Positions 46,461-55,814 of a stretch of DNA of 64,000 nt are shown here, piece after piece. The notes under the pieces were generated by a model that was not told the DNA's origin, ran no database searches, and saw only the letters and a list, made by a program, of their open reading frames with translations. This DNA is from Bathynomus jamesi (taxonomy: Eukaryota; Arthropoda; Malacostraca; Isopoda; Cirolanidae), in NCBI GenBank assembly GCA_023014485.1, contig JAJOZX010005526.1:1-64000 (forward strand), given 5' to 3'. The position numbers and the translations under genes were made by a program. Position 1 is the first letter of the stretch. Every line of letters starts with the position of its first letter.

Positions 46461-47060
46461 AGTTACCAATTTAAGATTATGAATTGAATTTTAATGGCCC
46501 GTTTGTAGCCATAGTTTAGATGCGTAAATCGGTACTATAAGGAATGATGTAATTAGGTATTAATTAAGTTATTAATTAGGTTGATTGATAGATTCAGTTT
46601 TCTTCCTTTATTTTACACAAACTAAATTGATTCGAATGATTTAAGGATGCGACTGAATTGTTGATTATTTACATTGTAAATAGTGGTAATGTGTACACTT
46701 GAATTGATGCTTACAATATGACAATTAATAATGCGCGACAGATTGATAGATTCTTTATACATATAAAGTTAATTGAGTGATATTAAAAGGCCAATGGGGC
46801 CTTGCACGGTGATGTTTACATGATGGTAACGCGTGGATCACTGAATTGCCTTCGAAGAGAGAGAGACGAGGTGGAGGCGTCGGGCAAGGCAACGAGGTCC
46901 CGCCTTGAGTGATCTCTGGTGATGTGACGTCATCTTTTGAGCGTATGGTATGACGTCATCTTTGTCGAGTTTGATTTGATGAGATATATCGCATTGTTGA
47001 TGGCATGTTGCTGAAAGTTGCAAAGATGATTGCAAACGTCTCAGTTGTCCACTACATATA
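46461..47060. other. Unclassified AT-rich stretch with two CRE-like octamers
   Basis: I find no gene or known repeat. TGACGTCA occurs twice, at 46925-46932 and 46951-46958, within near-identical 10-mers (tgacgtcatc) 26 bp apart. The stretch could be part of a promoter or LTR, but nothing else supports either. Confidence 0.4.
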
Positions 47061-47688
47061 CAGCGTGTCCCAAAGAAATGTATACCCACTTTGTTCGATA
47101 ATACCAGCTATGAGGATAATAAATATATTACTTTTTATATGTTTTTTAATAAAGAATTTTCTCCTGAATCTAAATATGTAATTATTTTTATTAAAAATTG
47201 AAAAACAAAAAAGTTACAGATGTTTAAATTATAATTATTATTTTCGAGACTTCATGTGCGATATTTTCTAATATTTTGCACGTATACGAGATAAGTTTGA
47301 AACCGACGGCACTGTGCAAAACTTACAAAAACAACGTTCTGGAAGACGTCGAACATCTTAGATAAAGTGTCATTTAACCATGGAATTTGTAAATTTTTTG
47401 AATTAACTAATAATTACAACATTTATGCTTCAATATCAACACTAAACATAAGTATCTCAAAACAGTCGGTTAAAATATTAGAAAATATCGCACATGAAGT
47501 CTCGAAAATAATAATTATAATTTAAACATCTGTAACTTTTTTGTTCTTCAATTTTTAATAAAAATAATTACATATTTAGATTCAGGAGAAAATTCTTTAT
47601 TAAAAAACATATAAAAAGTAATATATTTATTATCCTCATAGCTGGTATTATCGAACAAAGTGGGTATACATTTCTTTGGGACACGCTA
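47061..47688. mobile_element. mariner-type MITE with 217-bp inverted repeats
   Basis: Arms 47061-47277 and 47472-47688 are near-perfect reverse complements beginning agcgtgtcccaaag and bounded by TA-rich sequence. The 195-bp centre holds a short relic reading FETDGTVQNLQKQRSGRRRTS-like residues (47285-47353) that resembles the linker of a Tc1/mariner DNA-binding domain. This shows it is a deletion derivative. Confidence 0.88.
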
Positions 47689-47691
47689 TAT

Positions 47692-47996
47692 ATATAACCT
47701 TTGGTTACTTTGGTTAGCTTCCGTCTGAATTGTTCATTCTGACGAAGGTCAAGCTTTTCTCTCCACATGAGACCTACAGTTTAACGTGGAATCCAAACCA
47801 GGCCCCACCAGCGGCCCAGCATCTTAATCACTAGGCCACCCAGGGTACCCATTTATCTACCAACCACTTTCTTTATTGTGTGGAAGGATGAACAGCTGGG
47901 TTTTGCTGCGCGCCGGCTGCCGTCACCGGGTCTCGAACCCGGGACCGATGGAGCCGTAGTCAACGACGCTAACCACTACACCACAGAGACGTATCG
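47692..47996 (-). mobile_element. tRNA-derived SINE
   Basis: On the minus strand the head (about 47990-47920) has a tRNA-like A box (tggtgtagtggttagcg) and B box (ggttcgagacc). Next come a core with gtggttggtagataaatggg, a second tRNA-like pair (tggcctagtgattaag and ggtttggattcc, about 47850-47785), and a tail agcttgaccttcg...aaaggttatata. The tail resembles that of the neighbouring LINE. It is non-coding and would be transcribed by RNA polymerase III. Confidence 0.8.
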
Positions 47997-49535
47997 GATA
48001 TATGTATAACCTCGTTAACCTCGTTGCGGTTTCGTGCGTCGGTCTCTTTTCACACGAAGGTCAAGCTGGTGGCCCCGCCTCTAGGCCTAGCTTGGTGGAG
48101 GAGCGAGTTGCTCTCTTGCGCCCTCCACCGCACATAGCCAGCCAAGTACACCCGGCTCATCTGGTATTGTCCTGAGCCAGGCATCTAGTCTTCTCTTGAA
48201 GACTTCAACTTTGACCCCTGTAACATTTCTGAGGTCCTTAGGAAGCTGGTTATAACGTCTTGGCCCCCTGACAACCAAGCTATTTTCTTTCGGTTTTGTG
48301 GAGGTCCCTTGTCGGGCCTTTAATTTGGGAACACTGCACATTCTGCCTTTCCTATTTTCCACCGTTGTTTGGATGGTAATTTGGTTTAGTTTTAGGTTTG
48401 GTACCAGTTTTTCGATCATTTTCCATATGTAGATTATGGTATACCTCTCTCTTCTTCTTTCCATGGAGTACAGATTTAGTTAACGTAGTCTTTCCAAGTA
48501 GTTGAGTTTTTTGCAGCCATCACTTTTGGCTGTGAAATGTCTCTGCGTTTCTTCTAGTTTATTAATTTCTTCCTTTTTATATGGGGGACGTCAAAACTGA
48601 GCAGTATTCAAGTTTTGATATGATCAGTGTTCTCAGCAGGGGAATCATTACTGTCTTGTCCAGTTGTCCCTCCTTTTGAACGTTCTTAGTACCTGTTCCG
48701 CGACTCCTTTTGCTTTGTTTATTGCTATCTGATTTTGTGTCTCGAATTTGGCATCCTCGGTCATTATTACCCCCAAGTGGACCGCTTTTGTGCTTCTCTG
48801 AATTACCTGTCTATCTGGAGCATAATATACAGTCTGTTTAATTTCCTTATTTCTACCATATCTCAAGAGCTGAAATTTCTCGGTGTTAAATGCAGGGGCG
48901 TCGATTGCTCTAAAATAGTGGGGGGGGGGGGACACTTCGTCTTCAGACAGCGAATCAAACAATACTCTGAGTAGCTGTTGCGTGTAATATATCAATGTCG
49001 TAATTTACCATTTACCCCTTTTTTTGTATTTTTCTCAACATGTTGAAAAAACTCAATTGTATTTAATCATTTTATGCCATTCTTTATTTAAACACTTTTT
49101 TTGCAGAAATAAGAAACGCAATACAAACTATTTATAATATTCAACCTTTCATGTAACATAATATCACACATATGTTTAACCGAAATAAATCTTTTATTAC
49201 CTGTAGACAACAGAGGTACATAAACTCATAACAAAATATGTTCGTGAAATATAAAACAAATAAACTGCACTTTGATCACACTTTGATATTGAAAATGATA
49301 CGTAACAAAACCGTTTATTCAACATTTCCATTTAGCATACTTAATGACCAAGAACACACAAATGCTCCGTGCAATAATTGAAATGCAAATTGACTACTAA
49401 ATTCCATGATAAATATACACTGGTGTTCGTGACAATAATTTATAATATTGCTATTACATTTGCATATGCATATAATACGACATAAAACGTCTTATTAGGT
49501 GCCATTAATAGTTAGCATTTATAGCAATTCATTCA

Positions 49536-49626
49536 AGAAAGTGGGGGGACAACTGGTAGGTTGTCCTCCCCCTTTGTAAAAAGTGGGGGGACAACTGGTA
49601 GGTTGTCCTCCCCCTTTGTAAAAAGT
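49536..49626. repeat. Tandem repeat, about 42-bp unit, two copies plus a partial
   Basis: Unit aagtggggggacaactggta followed by ggttgtcctccccctttgta. Each unit is itself an imperfect inverted repeat (ggggggacaac against gttgtcctcccc). Confidence 0.85.
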
Positions 49627-49647
49627 GGGGGGGACATGTCCCTGAGA

Positions 49648-50280
49648 CAGGCCTGGATTAACCATTAAGCAAAATAAGCACGTGCTTAGGGCACCAAGGG
49701 AAGGGGGCACCACAGAGAAAACTTTTTAAAGTATAAATAAAGTTATAAGTAGGCAACAATAAGCATTATTTTGCATCTTTTGATCCATGTATGTTGAAAT
49801 GCTATGTATCTTCAAGGTTAGAGGAATAAAAGATGTTTTGTTTCGTACAAATAATGATATTTCTTCATTAGAATTTCTTTTTTCAAAAATTGACCACCAA
49901 CATCGATTTCTGTAGAAAGAATCGTTTTCAATAAATTTTTGTATTTGCATTTTTCCCTTATAACAGTTTTTTAAAAAATGAATAAAAAAGTGTTGAAAAT
50001 TTGCATTTTTCCTGTTGCCCTAGTTATAAGTAAATAATTTGCCTATATTACTTACTGCTATTTAGTGTTAAATAAATAAAATTAAAAAACAGGTTATATT
50101 TAATATAGTTGTGGGGTCTGGCCTGGGGGATGGCCTGGAAGAAAACTGAATTTTTAATCTATTATTTCACATTCGGCACTTATCGAGTCTTAATGTTTTG
50201 TCAGTTAGACAATGGAAGGGTTGAGGGGGAACCATTGTTGGGCTGTGCTGAGGGCATCAGTTGGCCTTAATCCGGCCCTG
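49648..50280. mobile_element. Second hAT-type element nested in the first
   Basis: TIRs CAGGCCTGGATTAA and CAGGGCCGGATTAA face each other. The flanking octamers are ccctgaga and ccctgagt, a target duplication with one difference. It is AT-rich inside with no coding content. Confidence 0.85.
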
Positions 50281-50697
50281 CCCTGAGTCCTCCCCACAAT
50301 CGACGCTCATGGTTAAATGTCATATTGTTGTCTTCTGACCATTTGTATATTTCGTTTGTGTCCCTCTGCAAGGCCTCCACTTCATTTGCATCGCTGATTT
50401 TTCTGCTGATCTTTGAATCGCCCGCAAATGATGTTACTATACTGTTGCTATTAACTCCACTGTTTATGTCTGTCAGCATGATAATGAACATGAGTAGGGC
50501 CAGCACTGTACCTTGTGGTACGGAGCTGCGTACTTCTGATTCTGATGATGATACACCTTGAATTTTGACCACCTGTAGTCGTTCTCTGAGGAAGTTGTAG
50601 ATCAATTTTCCCACTTTGCCTGTTACACTGTGCAACAATTTTTTGTTTATGTTGATTTTTCGATCTTTTCTATATGTTTCGGCCACGCTGATTACAG

Positions 50698-50960
50698 ATT
50701 TGGCATTGGTTTTGCTCGGAAAACTATAGTTTTTATGATATGGATAGATTTAGAAATCTTACTTTTTCGCCATTTTTAAGGCATTTTTCTGACATTGCAA
50801 GAGTAATTTCAAGTGCAAAATTCAAAATGTCCCCAAAACTGGAGTTTATTAATCATGTTTTTATTGGTTAAGGCACATTATTAAATATCTGTACACATTT
50901 GGTTTCTTATTTCTGTTTACAAAATGTTTTTTTGTATTTTTCAGATATTTGAATTATGTA
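50698..50960. other. Non-coding stretch before the uncharacterised gene
   Basis: AT-rich, with no frame longer than a few dozen codons. A pyrimidine tract and tttttcag at about 50936-50943 could be a splice acceptor for the next gene. Confidence 0.4.
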
Positions 50961-51944
50961 GAATTATATGGTGATGGCTACCAATAGGCCCTGCAGACAC
51001 TCTGCAGATTCATTTTGCTATGTTTGCGGCCATTACATCAATCCAAAGCAAGTAAAAAACAAAAATGACACAGGAACGAAGTTTTGTACAGCATATCACG
51101 CTTATTTTGGCATGCCCATGGGTGATCAAGATAAATCATGGGCACCTCACTTTTGCTGTAGAAGCTGCCGTTCCACATTAGAAGGATGGCTGCGAGGTAT
51201 CAGAAAAGGCATGCCATTTGCTATTCCTCGCATTTGGAGGTAGCAAACCAATCACCACGATGATTGCTACTTCTGCATGGTAGACATTTCACTCTACAAG
51301 AGAGGTAAAGGTCGAAAAAATGTCCTATATCCGAATATCCCATCTTCTGTTGCCCCAGTCCCCCATAATGAAGATTTACCCGTTCCATGCACATTGCCCA
51401 TCCACCATGGAGGAAATAGAAGAAACGCCTTTAATATCCTCCGATGAAGATGAAGATGCTGACTTCGAGGCACGCTCCAATACGTCACCCCATTTCCCCA
51501 ACCAGAAAGACATAGACGACCTAGTCAGGGATATGAACCTTACGAAAACCAATGCAGAAATTATGACGTCCCCAGTGGTGTAGCTACCGTGGGTTCAGGC
51601 GGTTCATTGAACAAGGGCCCCAGCATCCAAGGGCCCCCAACCGAACTGGCAAAAAACTTTGTTCATGCCTTTTCTTTGAAAATTTGTACCGACAAAAATT
51701 CTACATATTTTTTATTTCAATTTTATTTTGTAAATAATTACAAAACTTACTTTTTCAGAACTTAGATAAATCTTATAAAAATGAATGCGTTAATATTATA
51801 TTTCTTTGTGTAAGCAGCGCAGCCATAAAAAATTTATCCGCGTTATTTTCATGTTCTAACTTGGTGGCTGTTGCGTTGAGTTTTTAAGAAGTTGAAACGT
51901 TTTGAGTTAAAGTTTTTACGAAAAAAAGGTCAAGACAGTTTTTT

Positions 51945-52350
51945 ATTTCTTTACGTTACAGGTAAGTTAATTTTATAATTTTTTCTGTTTTTTTCCTCTA
52001 CCTTAATCTAATTTTTTTTTATTATTACTGTTTCTTTTTAGTGATAAGCTTTCTTTAATTATTTCTCTTCCTCTCTTTGTTTTACAGCGTTGTTCGATAT
52101 TTTCTTGTAACAAACTGAAAACTGTGTACTTTTTTGGTCAGTTTGTTTTGGCAACGAGCTCCAAACTGTTAGTGTTATTCCTTTACGTTACTGGTAAGTT
52201 TGTTTTATAATTTTTTCAGTTCTTTTCTGCTTTAATCTAATCCTTAGTTTTCTATTACTATTTCTTTTTAGTGATAAGCATTCTTTATTTTTTTCATTTT
52301 GTTTTACAGCTCAGTTCAGTACTTGTAACAAACTGAAAACTGTGTACTGT
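51945..52350 (+). repeat. Direct repeat of about 220 bp in the hAT 5' region
   Basis: Segments around 51950-52150 and 52175-52350 share ordered blocks (ggtaagtt...ataattttt, ttttagtgataagc, ttttacagc, caaactgaaaactgtgtact). Each copy has splice-donor-like and acceptor-like motifs, so a non-coding exon and intron unit may have been duplicated. Confidence 0.75.
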
Positions 52351-52360
52351 ATGTACTTTA

Positions 52361-52435
52361 TAACGGAGAAAAACGGTGCTGACTGAATTTGCTGCATCAT
52401 GCAGGAAATTCAGTCAGCACCGTTTTTCTCCGTTA
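52361..52435. repeat. Inverted repeat, 30-bp perfect arms
   Basis: Arms 52361-52390 and 52406-52435 are exact reverse complements around a 15-base loop that can pair further (ctgca-tca-tgcag). The right arm is transposase coding sequence (QSAPFFSVI); the left arm is an inverted copy of it placed upstream. Confidence 0.93.
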
Positions 52436-53880
52436 TTGGTGACAGCACCAAAGACATTTCAAAAATGGAACAATTCAGCATTTATTACCGCTATGTTTTT
52501 TTTTTATACTGAAACAAACACAGCTTCAGTAAGGGAAACTTTTCTTGGGTTTATGCCTGAAAAAGATCAATCAGCTGAAGGAATCACCAAAATGATCATG
52601 GCCAACATTGAAGAAGCTGGATAAGACATATCGAAATGTCGGGGCCAAGGATATGATGGCGCCTCTGTTATGAGCGGTGTATATTCTCGTGTTCAACAGC
52701 TAATCAAAGAATGTTCACCAAACGCTGTGTATGTACATTGTGTTTGCCATCAATTAAATCTTGTTCTTCGTGATGCAGCCCAATGTTGTAATGAAATGGT
52801 TACATTTTTGCCATTATAGAAGAAGTTTACAAGTTCTTCGGGTATAGTGCACCAAACTGGGCTCTGTTGAAAACTTTCGGACCAGAATCTAAAATCCACA
52901 CGCTGAAACATCTGAGTTCAAAAAGGTGGGAAAGCCGGCACGAGTCGGTGTCAGCGCTTTTAGAACAATTTCCCGCCATACTAAAAACTCTAGCTCATCT
53001 GAAACTTACTTCCAAAAATGCTGACGTTCGCCGAAGTGCTAGTCAATTGACTGACAAAATGACAAACATGAAATTTTTGGTTGCACTTTTGATGTGGGAG
53101 AAAATATTGCGTCCTGTTTATGCTGTCTCTAAGCAATTGCAGTCAAAATCAGCTGACCTCTCTGTATCAGTGACGCTTCTTAATGAAGCTATTGGCGTTA
53201 TTTCAGCACTCAGAAATGATTTCGATGCCATTTGCCAATCAGCTGACAACATGGGGAAAAAGTGGGGTATTGAAGCCTCATTCAGGAATAACAGAATTCG
53301 GACAAAGAAACAGTTCTTTGATGAATTAGCAAGTGATTCTCGTCTGGAAAATCATCGTGACCGATTTCGAGTCCACGTTTTTCTGCCTATAGTGGAAAAT
53401 TGCCTTGGCCAGCTAAAAACACGGTTCAACTCGCTTCAAGATGTCGTTGATGTGTTCTCATTTCTTTTTCCGGATGAGCGTTTAAGACTTCCAGAATATG
53501 ATTTACAAATTCGAGTAGCAAATTTCACCAAAAGGTACACTTCTGACGTATCTTCTAATCTATTTCGACAGATTGTTGCATTCAAAGCCTGAGCAGAAAC
53601 TTTTATCAGGAAAGCTAATAACCCCAATGACATTCTAAACACACTGATGAAGCTGGAACTGAATGTATGTTTTCTGGATTTGGTTACTGCTTGTTGCATT
53701 TTTCTTACGCTTCCTGTTACTGTTGCCAGCAGTGAAAGAAGTTTCTCAAAAATGAAGTTAATTAAAAACTCTTTCCTCAATGGCTCAGAACCGTTTGTCT
53801 GACTTGGGTATTCTGACAATTGAAAGAGACCGTTTCTCAGAATTAGACCGAAACAAAATATTGAAAGAATTTGCAAATAG
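52400..53880 (+). pseudogene. ZMYM1-like hAT transposase, decayed
   Basis: In order: SAPFFSVIGDSTKDISKMEQFS (first Asp region), RETFLGFMPEKDQSAEGI, CRGQGYDGASVMSG (second Asp region), CVCHQLNLVLRDAA (CxxH), KRWESRHESV, a long open central part (52867-53592), and SSERSFSKMKLIKN (about 53730-53775, the third acid). Frame changes or stops near 52490, 52622, 52815, 53590 and 53780 disable it. The N-terminus before the first block is missing. Confidence 0.87.
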
Positions 53881-55009
53881 CAAATCTCGACGATATCTTA
53901 AATAAGTGTATTAGTTTGTACACGTACGTTGCTTGTAAATTTATATACACTGAAAAATGGGTGATTAAAAATTTTAAAATATGTGATCTTTAAATTTTTG
54001 AATTTTGCATTATACGAACATATAATACAAGACATGCAGCGCGTTTTTTTTTTTCTAATTTAAAGGAAGGTTGTTTTAAGCATGTTAAGAAGCATGAGTC
54101 AGGCGCAGCAGGAATCTAAGGACAGAAAGAGATGGCGAGAAGTGGTGAAGGGAGCAGCAGCAAACTCTGCTTACCCCTCGCATGTGGGAATGGGCAACAC
54201 GATTAATTGATTGTTTCTAAGAAACGGAATAATTGGTGAGGCGAGGGCCTCGCACTTTTTCTTGAACAGGGGCCCCTAAATTTGTAGCTACGCCACTGGA
54301 CGTCCCGCCTTAAAAAGTGGAATCTTTTGGACCCAAGTGTCAAGATCTCTTTCTACAGGAATAGGCATTTGCGATACGCTTCTTTCTACTCCTGTTTTGC
54401 ATCGAGCTCTCTTTGCCACTGCTGTGATGTGAATGGCCTTTTTGCTGATTGGCGTTTGTTTATTGACAGTTCAACTAGAAGTTTAAAAGGCGTCCTACTA
54501 CATAATGGAAACATGTTTCCATCTATTCCTGTGGCTCATTCGGTTGAATTGAAGGAAGAATATGAAAATGTAAAGCAGTTGCTACAAAAAATAAACTACA
54601 GTGAACATAGATGGGATGTATGTGGAGACTTCAAAATGCTAGGATTCCTGCTTGGACTACAGGGCGGTTACACTAAATATTAGTGTTTCCTTTGCCTTTA
54701 GGACAGCAGAGCAGATGGTGAGCACTTTGTCAGAAAGGAATGGCCCGTGAGAAATGGGCTTAATCCAGGCAGACACAATGTTCTTAACGAAGCCCTTGTT
54801 CCAACAGACAAAATTTTGCTACCTCCGCTGCATATCAAGCTTGGTCTTATTAAGCAATTCATCAAAGCTTGGATCTACAGATCTACAGAAGCTAAGGCTA
54901 ACAAAGACCCTAAGATCCACTTTAAGGTTAGCCCGAGAGAAAGAAGAAAGTAAGGGGTTAAAAGAAGAGAATAAGGGGTTAAGTAAGTAGCAAAACCTAT
55001 CACTCGTGG

Positions 55010-55441
55010 GTTAAAATTCATTCAGAAAGAGAGAAAGAAAGACACCATCACCATCCGCCGGCCACTGCCGACAAGTCGGAAAAATAGTCGAAGAGAATAC
55101 TTCCAGCTGTTTCAGAACAGTCCTCCACTCCATAGGGAGGTAGAGGATGCAGCCCATTCTGCCGGAAAGGGGTGAAAAATGAAAAGAAGTAAAATAAGAA
55201 CGCATTACAAACCATGCAACACATTCTTAACTCAAAGTAACACATACCTCCAGCAGTTGCTGACCGGTCCTCTACTCCATAGGGAGGTAGAGGACGTAGC
55301 CCACTCTGCCGGAAAGGGGTGGAAGATGAAAAGAAGTAAAATAAGAACGCACTAGAAACCATGCAACACATTCTTAACTCAAACACTCTCATATCATGCA
55401 AACTACAGACATGCAATGAAGAGAGTTACAGACATGCAAAT

Positions 55442-55500
<59 letters not shown>

Positions 55501-55600
55501 AAAAAAGTATAAAGAATAAAAAGTAGGTTAGTTTACGCTACGAGCTACATCTAAGTTCATGTTAGTTTAATTTTTTTTTTTTTGCTGGCATCACACACTG
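55010..55600. repeat. Two-copy 146-bp tandem repeat and (GA)n tract
   Basis: Copies at about 55100-55245 and 55246-55390 share ctccatagggaggtagagga and gccggaaaggggtg blocks. A pure GA run follows at 55444-55495, then A-rich and T-rich runs. No coding content is seen. The stretch may be a composite SINE-like unit, but no Pol III boxes are found. Confidence 0.75.
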
Positions 55601-55708
55601 GCATGACACAAGCTGGCATTATCGTCAACAGACTCATCCTCGACCACCACCCCCAGAGCTCCTGTTGCTAATTGTTTTATTATATTAAACAACGTTAACA
55701 ATTTTAAC

Positions 55709-55767
55709 GAGGGAGAAGGGGGAGGCTCAGAGGGAGAAGGGGGAGGCTCAGAGGGAGAAGGGGGATC
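55709..55767 (-). repeat. 21-bp minisatellite, three units, at the LINE tail
   Basis: gagggagaagggggaggctc repeats three times between two copies of tattatattaaacaacgtta (about 55677 and 55777). It lies just downstream of the LINE ORF end. Confidence 0.85.
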
Positions 55768-55814
55768 GTTTATTATTATATTAAACAACGTTAATATTTT
55801 TAAAATGCCTATCT

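Larger units (their letters stand above)
48893..50311. mobile_element. Non-autonomous hAT-type element in the LINE
   Basis: Imperfect TIRs CAGGGGCGTCGATTG and CATGAGCGTCGATTG are flanked by the perfect 8-bp repeat gttaaatg (48885-48892 and 50312-50319). No transposase is visible. It contains a second element (49648-50280). Confidence 0.88.
48000..50697 (-). pseudogene. LINE ORF2 3' half, split by a nested hAT pair
   Basis: On the minus strand: an RT segment (50686-50320: VPQGTVLALL, then SFAGDSK where the family has FADD, so the second catalytic Asp is Gly), an insertion (48893-50311), the rest of the RT (48880-48648: FNTEKFQLLRYG, VHLGVIM), a broken linker, and the C-terminus (48464-48087) that matches the copy at 41126. 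The 3' tail (48080-48000) has agcttgaccttcg and ends near ttatacatat. It is 5'-truncated at about 50697. CR1/jockey-like by motif style; the clade is unresolved. Confidence 0.85.
51573..54298 (+). mobile_element. Degenerate hAT element in the uncharacterised gene
   Basis: The TIRs CAGTGGTGTAGCTAC and CAGTGGCGTAGCTAC differ at one of 15 bases. The 8-bp duplication gacgtccc lies at 51565-51572 and 54299-54306. It holds a broken ZMYM1-like transposase and an internal tandem duplication. Confidence 0.92.
50968..54960 (+). pseudogene. Uncharacterised multicopy protein family, split by a hAT
   Basis: The N-terminal block (50968-51243) has two Cys pairs, CYVCG and FCCRSCRS, and TLEGWLRGIRKGMPFAIPRIWR. 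It continues in shifted frames (SNHHDDCYFCMVD-like, then 51395-51572 SSDEDEDADFEARS, DIDDLVRDMNLTK). After the hAT it resumes at 54307 (KKWNLLDPSVKISFYRNR, WRLFIDSSTRSLKGVLLHNG, GDFKMLGFLLGLQGGYTKY) and ends about 54960 (LPPLHIKLGLIKQFIKAW). I recall this family as widespread and unnamed in arthropod and cnidarian genomes and often repeat-associated; its function is unknown. Frameshifts near 51245 and 54680 and the hAT make it non-functional. Confidence 0.75.

Noticed and set aside
47890..47996. Functional tRNA gene
   Set aside because: A and B boxes are present but the acceptor and anticodon stems do not pair well, and SINE core and tail sequence follow.
55048..55416. 122-codon frame on the minus strand
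   Set aside because: It spans a two-copy 146-bp tandem repeat and repeats its own sequence; no domain is recognisable.
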